The position numbers were made by a program, and so were the translations under genes. Positions 53,283 to 62,164 of a DNA stretch of 64,000 nt are shown here, piece by piece. The notes beneath the pieces were generated by a model, which searched no databases, was not told the origin of the DNA, and saw only the letters and a program-made list of their open reading frames with translations. The DNA is from JAWLDA01 sp041686855 (GTDB lineage: Bacteria > Bacillota > Limnochordia > DTU080 > RSA5): positions 186,001-250,000 of the forward strand of contig JAWLDA010000002.1 in NCBI GenBank assembly GCA_041686855.1, given 5' to 3'. Each line of letters opens with the position of its first letter. Positions within the stretch are counted from its first letter, which is position 1.

Positions 53283-53312
53283 ATTATAAGGGACCCGTCC
53301 ACATGCCATCAA
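53283..53312 (-). promoter_or_regulatory. Possible internal promoter before argJ
   Basis: TTGATG (53312-53307), overlapping the argC stop codon, and TATAAT (53288-53283) are 18 bases apart. The -10 also lies in the loop region of a short inverted repeat CCCTTA/TAAGGG. It could allow extra transcription of argJBD-carB-argGH. Confidence 0.4.
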
Positions 53313-54346
53313 GGAGCAAATGCGGATGACCATAACCCCGAACGCTCATCGAGGCCAAAGCGGACGTTCATATTTTGAATCCCCTGACCCGCCGCGCCCT
53401 TCACCAGGTTGTCGACGACGCTCGATACAAGGACGCGACCCGTGCGCTTGTCGAAGCGAGCGGCCACGTCACAAAAATTGCTACCGGCGACGTGCTTGGT
53501 CTGCGGGAGGCGATCGCCAAGCACACGCACAAAAGGCGAGTCACGGTAGAACTCTTTGTACACGTCATACAGCCTATCATCGCTCAGTGAGGCTGTCGCA
53601 TCGACGTTGACGTGCGACATTATCCCTCGGCTCATCGGCACAAGGTGCGGCACAAAAGAGATGGCAGGCATCGTCTCCCCCAACAGTCGAGACAGACCTT
53701 CCTCAATTTCAGGTGTGTGCCTGTGTGCCGGCATTCCGTAGGCTTGTACATTCTCGACGCAGTCTGGAAAGTGATACATGGGCTTGGGCGTTACTCCGGC
53801 GCCTGAGACGCCTGACATCGAGCAAATGACGACTCGATTCAGATCGACGAGGCGCTCCTTGGCCAGCGGCGCCAGCGCTAAAAGCGCCGAGGTGGGGTAG
53901 CACCCCGGGTTTGCAATCACGCGCGCTCCTTTGACCTGGTCCCGAAAGAGTTCGACAAGCCCGTACACCGCTTCTTGCAGCAAGTCGGGAGCTGTGTGTG
54001 TCAGCGCGTACCACGACTCGTACAACGCCGGGTCCGGCAAGCGAAAGTCGGCCCCGATGTCAATCAGCACAGCCCCGCCCTCAACGAGGTCTCGGGCCAT
54101 CTCCATCGCAACGCCGTGCGGTGTCGCCGTGAAGACGACATCACACCGTGAGGCCATCGCCTTTGGATCAGCCGGCTCAAAGGTCAAGTCGACAATACCG
54201 GTGAGGGCCGGCAACACCTCATCGACTCGCTGACCAACTTTGCTCGTCGAAGCGACGTATTCAACCTGGGCTTCAGGGTGCGACTGCAAGAGTCGCAGTA
54301 GTTCGGCCCCGGCATAACCCGACGTTCCAACGATCCCTACCTTCAT
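53309..54346 (-). CDS. argC: N-acetyl-gamma-glutamyl-phosphate reductase
   Basis: A 345-residue NADPH-dependent reductase. It has the Rossmann start MKVGIVGTSGYAGAELLRLL, the catalytic Cys in VIANPGCYPTSALLAL, and FVPHLVPMSRGIMSHV. The first in-frame start is TTG at 54355, but ATG at 54346 begins the conserved MKVGIVG, so it is preferred. It is the first gene of the arginine operon and is preceded by a promoter overlapped by an ArgR-type box. Confidence 0.97.
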   Translation of the reverse strand: MKVGIVGTSGYAGAELLRLLQSHPEAQVEYVASTSKVGQRVDEVLPALTGIVDLTFEPADPKAMASRCDVVFTATPHGVAMEMARDLVEGGAVLIDIGADFRLPDPALYESWYALTHTAPDLLQEAVYGLVELFRDQVKGARVIANPGCYPTSALLALAPLAKERLVDLNRVVICSMSGVSGAGVTPKPMYHFPDCVENVQAYGMPAHRHTPEIEEGLSRLLGETMPAISFVPHLVPMSRGIMSHVNVDATASLSDDRLYDVYKEFYRDSPFVRVLGDRLPQTKHVAGSNFCDVAARFDKRTGRVLVSSVVDNLVKGAAGQGIQNMNVRFGLDERSGLWSSAFAP

Positions 54347-54378
54347 GTTCCTCAAGCCCCCAGTGAATGCATGCAGAA

Positions 54379-54407
54379 ATTATACTATTGCATGCATAAA
54401 AATGCAA
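54379..54407 (-). promoter_or_regulatory. Promoter of the arginine operon
   Basis: TTGCAT (54407-54402), a 17-base spacer and TATAAT (54384-54379) on the minus strand. The palindrome TGCATGCA occurs at 54389-54396 and again at 54368-54375, 21 bases apart, one in the spacer and one just downstream of the -10. Confidence 0.75.
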
Positions 54408-54408
54408 C
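54391..54408. promoter_or_regulatory. ArgR/AhrC-type box over the argC promoter
   Basis: CATGCATAAAAATGCAAC agrees with the Bacillus ARG box CATGAATAAAAATTCAAG at 15 of 18 positions. It covers the -35 element and part of the spacer, as expected for arginine-dependent repression. argR itself is not in the window. Confidence 0.7.
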
Positions 54409-54507
54409 CAGATTCCTGGCGAGTTGGTTCGCGTTCTCCTTACGCCGTGGGCCGTGGCGATCCCTGCACCGCCATCGGCAACCTGGCCGACTGGAGGATT
54501 ATGCGGT

Positions 54508-55752
54508 TTATGGGCGAGTCGGCGCTCTGGGCACCGGAAAGACGGCCCCGATATCGACATGCCCCGCTAGGGTACCTTCACCTCTCCCTTCCACCAAGAG
54601 AATCACCTCTTGCACCTGGGCAAACTGTCCAACGGTCCGAACCAAACTGTTTATCAAGAGCTCCTCACTGCGACTGCCGCCCCAAAAGCGCGTCCGCACC
54701 TCTCGACTAAGGTCGATGATCGCCTGCCCCTTTGTCACGTCGACCTTTAACAGCTTTGTCTCACGGGGCAGGGTGGGCAGCAGACTGCTCCCTTGGTTGG
54801 GGCCTGCGATGAGTGACCTAAGGACGTGAGAGATGCGCTGTTCGATCGGAGCGTCGACGAGCTCTCGCGGGTACGTGGCGGCCACCGCCGCCAACGCGGC
54901 GCTCGTCTCTTGGGCCGAACCAAAATAGAGGAGGAATTCATCAGCAGCCGTCTCAGGGGTCAAGAGCGTCTTCTCGACCGGCTCGACCGACACGGCTCTC
55001 GCTTCCCTTTGCGCGGACGCTGGGGAGTGTGCCAGGAAATCGACGATCCCTCGGTAGATCGCGTCGGCCAGCTTGCGTTGGTGGTCCGGGGTTGCGAGCA
55101 GCTCCTCCTCTTGCGGGTTGGAGAGGAATCCGATTTCGACCACGACGGCGGGCATCTCAGTCTCACGGAGCACGAAGTACTCGCCGGGCCTCGCTGTCCT
55201 CCGATTCTCCGGAAACGCCTCTACGAGACGGCGCTGAATCGATTCCGCCAAGCGCCTCCCCTCTTCTTTGCCGGGATAGTAGAACGTTTGCGCTCCGGAC
55301 CACCGAGGACTCGGGAAGCTGTTGGCGTGGAGTGAAATGTAAAGGTCGGCGTCGACTTCGTTCGCTTGCGTGACCCGCTCTCTCAAATCAGCCGTCTTGC
55401 GCGAACCCGACGGGTTCCTCGCGTTCTGCGCCAGGTCGTAATCCCCGTCGCGCACTTTGCGCGTGTATACGGCGACTCGGTTAAGAAGAGGCTCCAACGA
55501 ATTGGCCACCCAGAGCACGACGTCCTTTTCAAGTAAACCGCTTTGACCAACGGCCCCGGGATCGGCACCGCCGTGTCCGGGGTCGATCACCACCAGGCTT
55601 CCCGAGACACTCTGGGTCATCTGCGAGACCGGAACAATGAGGTGAGGCGTCGCCCACCACCAAGCGAAGATGAGGAAGGGAACGGCAAAACACAAGAAGA
55701 GAACCCGCACGTGCAACGCGGCAAAGTACGGTGGGCGCAATGTGGTTGACAC
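54508..55752 (-). CDS. CwlD-like N-acetylmuramoyl-L-alanine amidase fused to a GerM (GerMN) domain
   Basis: A 414-residue protein. A membrane anchor or signal segment (about 14-36) is followed by an Amidase_3 domain (about 52-240) with VVIDPGHGGADPGAVG, the Zn-ligand Glu region at LLEKDVVLWVA, ISLHANSFPSP and VVVEIGFLSNPQEEELL. After a linker, residues about 270-400 match the GerMN (sporulation and germination) domain with DEFLLYFGSAQ and RELVDAPIEQRISHVLRSLIAGP. In B. subtilis CwlD makes spore-cortex muramic lactam and GerM is a separate lipoprotein. The start may be GTG at 55752 or TTG at 55740, which is better spaced from AGGAG. Confidence 0.88.
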   Translation of the reverse strand: MSTTLRPPYFAALHVRVLFLCFAVPFLIFAWWWATPHLIVPVSQMTQSVSGSLVVIDPGHGGADPGAVGQSGLLEKDVVLWVANSLEPLLNRVAVYTRKVRDGDYDLAQNARNPSGSRKTADLRERVTQANEVDADLYISLHANSFPSPRWSGAQTFYYPGKEEGRRLAESIQRRLVEAFPENRRTARPGEYFVLRETEMPAVVVEIGFLSNPQEEELLATPDHQRKLADAIYRGIVDFLAHSPASAQREARAVSVEPVEKTLLTPETAADEFLLYFGSAQETSAALAAVAATYPRELVDAPIEQRISHVLRSLIAGPNQGSSLLPTLPRETKLLKVDVTKGQAIIDLSREVRTRFWGGSRSEELLINSLVRTVGQFAQVQEVILLVEGRGEGTLAGHVDIGAVFPVPRAPTRP

Positions 55753-55842
55753 TCCTGTCTAACGCGGCGAGAATCGTCCACCGCGCTTTAACAGAAGCAT
55801 ATGAAATGAGTATCGGCTCCCATGCCGCAGCTGTGGCGTGAG

Positions 55843-56454
55843 TTAGGCCGACCCTCGGACAGCGACGAGCACCCGATAGCCGCCCTCTTTGGCTACCTCT
55901 TGCACCGAGCCGAAACGGGATTCGATGTGGCGAGCCAGACTCTTGATTCCCTGCTTGGTCTGGCCCACGACTGCCAACAGACCACTCGGCTCCAATCGCT
56001 CGTACGCAGCGTCTACCATGCCGTACACCACTTGTTTCCCCGCGCGATACGGCGGATTGGTGTAGATGCCGGTGAAGTGCATCCCATCGTCGAGTGTTGC
56101 GAATCCATCTCCGGCTGCGACTTTCACGTTTTCGAGTCGGTTGAGCTCGGCATTGCGCCGGGCCAGTTCGACGGCACGGTGGTTTACATCGACCATCACT
56201 ACGCGCAACTGAGGTCTCAGACGGGCGAACGTCAAGCCGACAGGTCCATAACCGCAGCCCAAATCGAGGAGGGTGCCCGCAGAGGGCAAGGGAGCGCTCT
56301 CAATGAGGAGGCGAGTCCCGCGGTCGATCCGACCTTTTGAGAAAACGCCTGCGTCGGTCATCAACGTGAGCGTTTGACCGCGCAACACGGTCTTAAGTCT
56401 CCGCTCGTCCGACTTGGAGCTGGGCGCGTCTGAGTAGTAGTGATCTGAGTTCAT
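55843..56454 (-). CDS. RsmC-like class I SAM-dependent methyltransferase (YbxB type)
   Basis: A 203-residue methyltransferase. The SAM-binding motif is LLDLGCGYGPVGLTFAR, followed by VMVDVNHRAVELARRNAE and the amino-methylating NPPY motif in YTNPPYRAGKQVV. It corresponds to the single-domain form of the 16S rRNA guanine-N2 methyltransferases, like YbxB of Bacillus; the exact target base is not proven. Its ATG overlaps the stop of the preceding nuclease gene by 4 bases (56451-56454). Confidence 0.88.
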   Translation of the reverse strand: MNSDHYYSDAPSSKSDERRLKTVLRGQTLTLMTDAGVFSKGRIDRGTRLLIESAPLPSAGTLLDLGCGYGPVGLTFARLRPQLRVVMVDVNHRAVELARRNAELNRLENVKVAAGDGFATLDDGMHFTGIYTNPPYRAGKQVVYGMVDAAYERLEPSGLLAVVGQTKQGIKSLARHIESRFGSVQEVAKEGGYRVLVAVRGSA

Positions 56455-57374
56455 CCGACGTTCTCACTCTCCGAGAAGGGACTCGACTCGCAATGCGCCG
56501 AGGCCGCGAGCGCCTCAAAGGTCGCGTCAGTCAGCGTGGCAAGTGCAACCAGATCCAATGCATTGTGCCACAGAATGGGTTCGACAAACTCCTCTGCCCC
56601 GTCCCGGACGAACTGATAGTACAGGTCCGGCACGTCGCGGCCCGGAACATCGTCCTCACGCTCCATTCCAAAGAGGTGGCGAGCCACAGTGCCGAGACGA
56701 CAATTTGGCAGCGCATCGCCGTAGGAGCGACGGCAGGCGTGCAAGAGATCCACGTGTAAGTCAAAGCGGACCGGCGGCAAGCCGTGGAGTCCGAGCCGGG
56801 CACGGACGAAAGGCTCATCAAACGCCTTGCCGTTGTAGGTGACGCAGACACTCTGCTCCGCCAGCTCCTCGCTTACCGCAGCTAGGACGGCAGCCTCCTC
56901 TTCAAACCCGCGGGCGAAAAACTGTCGTATCTCCCAACCGTCCGGGCGACGGCGAGCGTATCCGATCAAAAAGACAGGTAACACTTGCCAAAGCCCTACC
57001 GTCTCGATGTCGACAATTGCGGCCTCCCATTGGTCAAAGAGCGCCAGCAGTTCGACATCTTTCGCTCCGGCTTCGCTCAATGTGGGAATCTCCCGTTTCG
57101 CCAGAGCAGTCCAGACCCGCAGTGCGTCCTTTCCGTAACGTTCGTGACGCACTAATTCGGCCAGATTGTTGTACCCTTCCGAACGCAATCGCCCTTCCTT
57201 GTACGGGCCCACGCCGCGAACCAGGGAGATACGGCGCTCAAGGGGAGTCGCGTCCGGAATGAAGGCTTGCGCGAGCGGCGCGGCGAGGGGCTCTTGTACG
57301 GCATGAGAGAGAATAATGAGACCGCTGCCGTAAGAGTTGGTAAACTCGCGTCGCTCCACTTCACGGATGGACAA
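56451..57374 (-). CDS. YprB-like ribonuclease-H-fold exonuclease
   Basis: About 307 residues. The C-terminal part (about 120-295) is an RNase_H_2/DnaQ-like fold: AAIVDIETVGLW holds the first acidic pair, VCVTYNGKAFDEPFVRARL the second, and ILWHNALDLVALATL the last. The N-terminal part has a helix-hairpin-like LVRGVGPYKEGRLRSEGYNNLAELV. Bacillus YprB has the same arrangement; no substrate is established. The open frame extends to 57548, but those extra codons look non-coding. TTG at 57374, 10 bases after AGGAG, gives a natural start. Confidence 0.8.
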   Translation of the reverse strand: MSIREVERREFTNSYGSGLIILSHAVQEPLAAPLAQAFIPDATPLERRISLVRGVGPYKEGRLRSEGYNNLAELVRHERYGKDALRVWTALAKREIPTLSEAGAKDVELLALFDQWEAAIVDIETVGLWQVLPVFLIGYARRRPDGWEIRQFFARGFEEEAAVLAAVSEELAEQSVCVTYNGKAFDEPFVRARLGLHGLPPVRFDLHVDLLHACRRSYGDALPNCRLGTVARHLFGMEREDDVPGRDVPDLYYQFVRDGAEEFVEPILWHNALDLVALATLTDATFEALAASAHCESSPFSESENVG

Positions 57375-57429
57375 TTGTATCAGGCTCCTTTGTAACGCTT
57401 GGGCCGCGGGCAACTCACGCGCCCGACAC

Positions 57430-58017
57430 TCACGCGCCCGTGCCCGACCGCCAGGCGCCGTCCTCTGTGACGACCCACTCAACCGCCACATCATGCGGCT
57501 CATGGGGCACGGCTGGAAGGAAGAGTTCACCGTACGTGACGCCGACACTCACTGCTCCCTGACGCAATTGCGGTAGAAAACGGTCGTAGTAGCCGGCGCC
57601 GTATCCGATCCGGTACCCAGAGCGATCAAAGATGAGCCCTGGGACGATGACGGCGTCCAGCTCTGGGGCTGCGATCATCGGCGCCTCGGGTCCGGGCTCG
57701 AGAATCCCCCAGGTGCCCGGGAGGAGCTCGTCACGCCGTGTGATCGCTCGCGGCTCAATCTCCTTTGTGCTCGGGAGACAGACGGGGTACGCGACTGTTA
57801 CACCTTCGGCCAAACGAGCCTCGACCCACGGCCATAGATCGATCTCTGCACGCATCGCGGCAAAGACCATCACAGCACGTACACCTTCCAGGGCCGAAAG
57901 CGCGGACAATTGTGTGCAGATACTAACCGCCTTCGCTGTCCGGTCCGGTATCGCGCTGCGGCGAGCGAGCGCCCATTCGCGCAGGCGAGGCTTTGGGGCT
58001 TCCTTTAGCTTGTCCAC
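57430..58017 (-). CDS. 5-Formyltetrahydrofolate cyclo-ligase
   Basis: About 195 residues, the normal family length. It converts 5-formyl- to 5,10-methenyltetrahydrofolate with ATP. It shows KPRLREWALARRSAIP near the start, LPGTWGILEP, the VIVPGLIFDRSGYRIGYGAG signature and YYDRFLPQLR. An in-frame start at 58053 exists, but GGGAGG lies about 11 bases before GTG at 58017, which I take as the start. Confidence 0.92.
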   Translation of the reverse strand: MDKLKEAPKPRLREWALARRSAIPDRTAKAVSICTQLSALSALEGVRAVMVFAAMRAEIDLWPWVEARLAEGVTVAYPVCLPSTKEIEPRAITRRDELLPGTWGILEPGPEAPMIAAPELDAVIVPGLIFDRSGYRIGYGAGYYDRFLPQLRQGAVSVGVTYGELFLPAVPHEPHDVAVEWVVTEDGAWRSGTGA

Positions 58018-58092
58018 CGGGAATGAATCCTCCCTATCGCAACGTGCCAACAACGCTCCGGTACGCCGCCGTCCTCGACGTGGGCCACTTCC

Positions 58093-58620
58093 TTAGTCGA
58101 GCTCATACTCGTCGGGAAAGAGGAACGGCGCCAATGCACACGCCAGGCAACCTTCAAAGAAGCGCCGACGCGTCAGGAGTCCCCTGGTAAAGTACCCCAC
58201 CGCTCCCTCCTTATGGTTGATGTTGGCTTCACCTGTACGTGCCGTCATCAAATCGCCCAGGACGGCGCCATTTTGGATCTCCCGCCCCAACCTGGGCGGC
58301 AGACGCAAGCGCTCCGACGGGGCCGCGCTCACCTTGCCGTCGTAGCGACAGATGGCCACCCAGTTGTATAAATACGCATCGCCGTCCTCGAAGTCGACGC
58401 CGCCCTCCGCGCCGACCGAGAACGATACGCCTGGACCCATTACTCTCCGAGCTCTATAGAGAGCCCCGGCCTTTACTTGAGGGCCAATCGGCATGGATCC
58501 GATGGAGGCGGGCATGTTGACGGGCACCCCGCTCACGACGGCTTCGGGCCAAATTTGCATAAAGAGACTCCGTACCGCCGCAAGCTTGGCCTCGTTGGTC
58601 GATGCAACCAGGACCTTCAT
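58093..58620 (-). CDS. DUF84 inosine/xanthosine triphosphatase-like protein
   Basis: A 175-residue protein of the YjjX/DUF84 group: MKVLVASTNEAKLAAVRSLF at the start, SMPIGPQVKAGALYRARRV, FSVGAEGGVDFEDGDAYLY and AVGYFTRGLLTRRRFFEGCL. Known members hydrolyse non-canonical ITP and XTP. It lies 3 bases after the unknown gene at 58624-59172, so the two are probably cotranscribed. Confidence 0.85.
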   Translation of the reverse strand: MKVLVASTNEAKLAAVRSLFMQIWPEAVVSGVPVNMPASIGSMPIGPQVKAGALYRARRVMGPGVSFSVGAEGGVDFEDGDAYLYNWVAICRYDGKVSAAPSERLRLPPRLGREIQNGAVLGDLMTARTGEANINHKEGAVGYFTRGLLTRRRFFEGCLACALAPFLFPDEYELD

Positions 58621-58623
58621 CGC

Positions 58624-59172
58624 CTAGTTCTCTCGCGGCGCCATGAACTTCTCGAGCTGCTCCGCTTGGAGGTCGTAACTCTCACTGAAGTACTCGACGC
58701 CCCTTTCGTCAAAGAGAATCCAGTATAATCTCTTCCCTTTATAGGGTCGATCAGTGTCATAGAAACGATCGATAAACGTGTAGTAGAGTTCGTGTTCCTG
58801 GGGTCCACCAAGGCGACGACCTGCGTGGCGAGTCTCATACGCTACCTTGTACTGCGCCAACACACTCAACAGTGCTGAGCGATCCCACTGATGATTGGCG
58901 CGCAATCGTTGGTATACGTCGGCTAGGATGGGAAAGGGTTCAGGTACGAACTGGTCGGCGACAGGGCCGCGTTGGTAGGGCCCTACTGCGAAGCAGGCTG
59001 TCAGGCGGCCCTCCTTGTCCAAGCGGTCCAATCGTTCAGAGAAGTAGACCAACCCCAACTTACGCCACTGGTACATCCGCCAACGCAGTTCACCCAAATC
59101 GTACCCTGTCGCAGTCGGCTCACCCGCTACCGCGAAATGACGTTTGATCTCAGCGACGGAGAACTCTCGCAT
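58624..59172 (-). CDS. Hypothetical protein
   Basis: A 182-residue soluble protein that I do not recognise. It is rich in aromatic and charged residues, with no signal peptide or membrane helix. Features are ELRWRMYQWRKLGLVYFSERLDRL, a GPYQRGPVADQF segment and a tyrosine-rich C-terminal half (HELYYTFIDRFYDTDRPYKGKRLYW). It ends 3 bases before the DUF84 gene. The ATG at 59172 has no strong Shine-Dalgarno. The 192-base gap upstream (59173-59364) contains the short hairpin CGCAT-AGA-ATGCG and no clear promoter. Confidence 0.7.
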   Translation of the reverse strand: MREFSVAEIKRHFAVAGEPTATGYDLGELRWRMYQWRKLGLVYFSERLDRLDKEGRLTACFAVGPYQRGPVADQFVPEPFPILADVYQRLRANHQWDRSALLSVLAQYKVAYETRHAGRRLGGPQEHELYYTFIDRFYDTDRPYKGKRLYWILFDERGVEYFSESYDLQAEQLEKFMAPREN

Positions 59173-59364
59173 AGCGTGGACATGTCCGCCCGCCTGGCTC
59201 CGGCGAGACGGGCTGCTGTTTGCCTGCCCTCATGGACGCTCGCCGGGTTGTCGGCGTCCTCACGTTTAGTCACGCACTAAATAAGGCGGCGGCAGTCCCT
59301 TCACCTACCTTTTTTAGGTCGTGTTACCCGCATTCTATGCGAATAGGATTCCGACGTATAAGAG

Positions 59365-61647
59365 TTACAAGAGGATCGAGACTTCGTCGCGATCCATCTT
59401 ATCGATGCAACGCGTCATCTTGGCCGCAATGAACTCATCTTGTCTGGCCGCTTGGCGCACCTGCCGGATCACATCAATCGCTCGCCGGAAAGCAAAGACG
59501 AGGTCGCCCTCGTCGGCGCCCGTCATTTTGAGGACCTCGAGGAACCCGGAGCCTTCGCTCCAGAGCCTGGCCGGCTGCGCCAAATTATCATAGAACTCCA
59601 ACGTCGCGGCGCCAACGTACGTCTTTTCGAGCTCCTGAATCAACCCGACCGATCGCAAGACCGGCCCCACGTCAAAGGCGCTGTGGCGCTGGCGCTCCTC
59701 GCCGCGGCGGGGCTCATAGCCGATGCAGGCAGCGAGCGCATTGAGCGAGTCCTCATCCCAATCGTGAAAGGCTCCGCGAAAGAAGAGCTCCGTGATGAGC
59801 AACTCACTCCCATTGATCTCCGAGGCAAAGAGCCCGCGAGCCGTCAACTCTCCGTCTCGAATGTAATCCATGGCTTCGAGTAGCATTCGTTTGTCGTCAA
59901 ACTCGTTCATGAACGACTCAGGCGTCGGCAGCTCGTGAAGCGCCTCATCGAGGAGAGCGAGGCGGTGGGCAACTCGCCGGTACTCTCCCAGCATCTCCTT
60001 GTGCCGTGCGACGACATCAGCGCGCACGCCATCGCGCTCAAGGCGCGACGTGCGCTTGCGCAGGCTTTTCGCCTTACGCCGCAACTCTTTAAGTCCGTGA
60101 TACTCGCGCGAGCGCTCCTGCTGCCGGATCCGTTCGTACAGTCGGTCTAGCGCCCTTTTCTGCTCTTGGTACTCTAGCAAGCTGTTGGCCGTCTTTACGG
60201 GCATGCCCTCAAGGAGTCGCTCTCTAGTCTCCTGCAACTCCTTCATCTCGCGACGGTAGCGTGTGCGAGCCTCGTCTGCCTGATATCGAGCGAAGTTGCG
60301 GCTAAGGACCGATTTGATCCCCGCTTGATCGTAACTCTTCACGAGGTTGAGCACTGTGTTGTACGAGAGCGCAAAACGACTCCGTAGCGGCTCGACATCC
60401 TCTTCCTTCATTGAGGGAAACTCATCGGGCCGATAAAAATTGAAGTCAATTGCCGTATAGACGTACCCATGTTCGTCGATGCCGCGCCGGCCGGCTCGGC
60501 CGGCCATTTGGAAGTACTCTCGGTTGGAAAGCGCGCGAAACGCCTGCCCGTCCCACTTGGTGATTGCGTCAAAACAGACCGTGCGACACGGGAAGTTGAG
60601 GCCGACCGCGAAGGTCTCAGTACAGTAGAGGACCCGAATGAGCCGCTTCTCAAAGAGCTCCTCAACGACGTCTTTAACGATAGGCAATAGTCCTGCGTGG
60701 TGGTAGGCGATTCCCCGGAGCAAGAGCGGTTCGATCTCTTTCACGCTGCGCTGGCCGGCACCGTCGTAGCGCGCGAGCGCTTCGCTCATCACTGCTTCGA
60801 CACCCAGGCGCTCTGCATGGGTCAAGTAGTTAACGTGCTCTGCGAGCTCCTTGGCATTCACTTCGCACTTGCGCCGCGAAAAGGTGAAGTACAAGCAGGG
60901 CAACAGGTCACTGCCCAAGTGACGCACAAGGTCGATGTGGCGGGTCGGCCCAAACTTGGCGACAATGGTGCCGGACTGCGTCCGGCCAAAGCGCGAGACG
61001 TAGCGCTGGTACCTCTTTTCGAGCTGCTTGCGAGTGCATTCGCCCAGGCTCTTCTCAAAGAGGTGATGTTCCAAGGGTACGGCGCGCTCGGAATGGTAAA
61101 TGACGCGCACGTCTGAGCCCTGTATGTGAGAGATCCACCGCGCCAACTCGTCTACGTTAGGAATCGTTGCCGATAGGCCGAGGAAGCGCATCTGCGGTGG
61201 CATAAAAATCAGGCTCTCTTCCCAAACGCTGCCACGCACGGGGTCATCGATATAATGGATCTCATCAAAAATGACGTAGCGAGTGTGAGCCAACCGCTCG
61301 GGATCGGTCAACAGGAGGTTCCGGAAGATCTCGGTCGTCATGATCAGGACAGAGCCGCCGGGATTCTTGACAACATCTCCTGTCAAGATCCCGACGTGCT
61401 CCTCGCCAAGGAGTGCTTTGAACTCCTTAAACTTCTGGTTGCTCAACGCCTTGATGGGCGCTGTGTAGACGACCTGCCCTTTTTGGCGATGAATCTCGTC
61501 AACGAGGTAGTCAGCTACCAACGTCTTGCCGGTTCCCGTTGGGGCCGAGACGAGCAGCGACTCCCCTCGATTGAGAGTCTCGATTGCCTCTTGCTGGAAC
61601 GGATCGAGCGTTAATCCGCGATAGGTGGTCAGTACAGCCTGTGCCAA
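59365..61647 (-). CDS. Ski2/Mtr4-like DExH-box RNA helicase with DSHCT domain
   Basis: About 760 residues. The helicase core starts LDPFQQEAIETLNRGESLLV (Q-motif region) and has Walker A SAPTGTGKT, DEIHYIDD (DExH box), LSATIPN, YHHAGLLP and QMAGRAGRRGID. A helical, charged insert (about 455-600) and a C-terminal DSHCT domain (about 610-755) follow. Relatives in eukaryotes thread RNA into the exosome; bacterial ones (HelY type) are little studied. TTG at 61647, 6 bases after GGAGGAGAGG, is preferred to the upstream in-frame start at 61731. Confidence 0.9.
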   Translation of the reverse strand: MAQAVLTTYRGLTLDPFQQEAIETLNRGESLLVSAPTGTGKTLVADYLVDEIHRQKGQVVYTAPIKALSNQKFKEFKALLGEEHVGILTGDVVKNPGGSVLIMTTEIFRNLLLTDPERLAHTRYVIFDEIHYIDDPVRGSVWEESLIFMPPQMRFLGLSATIPNVDELARWISHIQGSDVRVIYHSERAVPLEHHLFEKSLGECTRKQLEKRYQRYVSRFGRTQSGTIVAKFGPTRHIDLVRHLGSDLLPCLYFTFSRRKCEVNAKELAEHVNYLTHAERLGVEAVMSEALARYDGAGQRSVKEIEPLLLRGIAYHHAGLLPIVKDVVEELFEKRLIRVLYCTETFAVGLNFPCRTVCFDAITKWDGQAFRALSNREYFQMAGRAGRRGIDEHGYVYTAIDFNFYRPDEFPSMKEEDVEPLRSRFALSYNTVLNLVKSYDQAGIKSVLSRNFARYQADEARTRYRREMKELQETRERLLEGMPVKTANSLLEYQEQKRALDRLYERIRQQERSREYHGLKELRRKAKSLRKRTSRLERDGVRADVVARHKEMLGEYRRVAHRLALLDEALHELPTPESFMNEFDDKRMLLEAMDYIRDGELTARGLFASEINGSELLITELFFRGAFHDWDEDSLNALAACIGYEPRRGEERQRHSAFDVGPVLRSVGLIQELEKTYVGAATLEFYDNLAQPARLWSEGSGFLEVLKMTGADEGDLVFAFRRAIDVIRQVRQAARQDEFIAAKMTRCIDKMDRDEVSILL

Positions 61648-61684
61648 AGGCCTCTCCTCCCAGTGCGAGGCGGCTCTATGCAGT

Positions 61685-62158
61685 CTAGGCGCCGTTGTTG
61701 TGAGCGATCCGGGCGCACGTCGCAGCAACAAGTGCTGCGATCAGGTCGTCGAGGAACGTGTTCACGCGCCCCTGACCTCTTAATCGCGCGAGACATCCAG
61801 GTCGCTCTTCTCCAAGGTACCCAAAATTGGACAATCCAATCGACCCATAGATGTTGACGATTGCGAGGGCCAACACCTCGTCCATGGCAAAGAGGCGGTG
61901 GTCCTCCCTCACAATGCTGCCTAGCGGCTCGTCGAGGTCGCCGCGCTCGGCCATGCGATCGAGGGTCACACCCGTAATCACCGCATATTGCACTTCACGC
62001 TTGCGCAAGACGGCTTCGAGGGCGCCGCGACAGGACTCCAGTGAGAGGCCTGGGTTATACGGCCTCTGCAACTCAAAGACCAACGAAGCCATCTCCTCTA
62101 GGTCGACACCTCGATCCAGCAACATCTCTAAGGCCATATTCTGCAAGAGACGGTTCAA
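61685..62158 (-). CDS. PgpA-like phosphatidylglycerophosphatase-family protein (YutG type)
   Basis: A 157-residue protein with an N-terminal helical part and a C-terminal PgpA-type domain: DEVLALAIVNIYGSIGLSNFG, then GRVNTFLDDLIAALVAATCAR. The conserved acidic residues (DE and DD) match the family. Phosphatidylglycerophosphatase A dephosphorylates PGP in phospholipid synthesis; B. subtilis YutG is the nearest known type. No strong membrane helix is evident, so the enzymatic role is inferred. Confidence 0.82.
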   Translation of the reverse strand: MNRLLQNMALEMLLDRGVDLEEMASLVFELQRPYNPGLSLESCRGALEAVLRKREVQYAVITGVTLDRMAERGDLDEPLGSIVREDHRLFAMDEVLALAIVNIYGSIGLSNFGYLGEERPGCLARLRGQGRVNTFLDDLIAALVAATCARIAHNNGA

Positions 62159-62164
62159 CCACCT

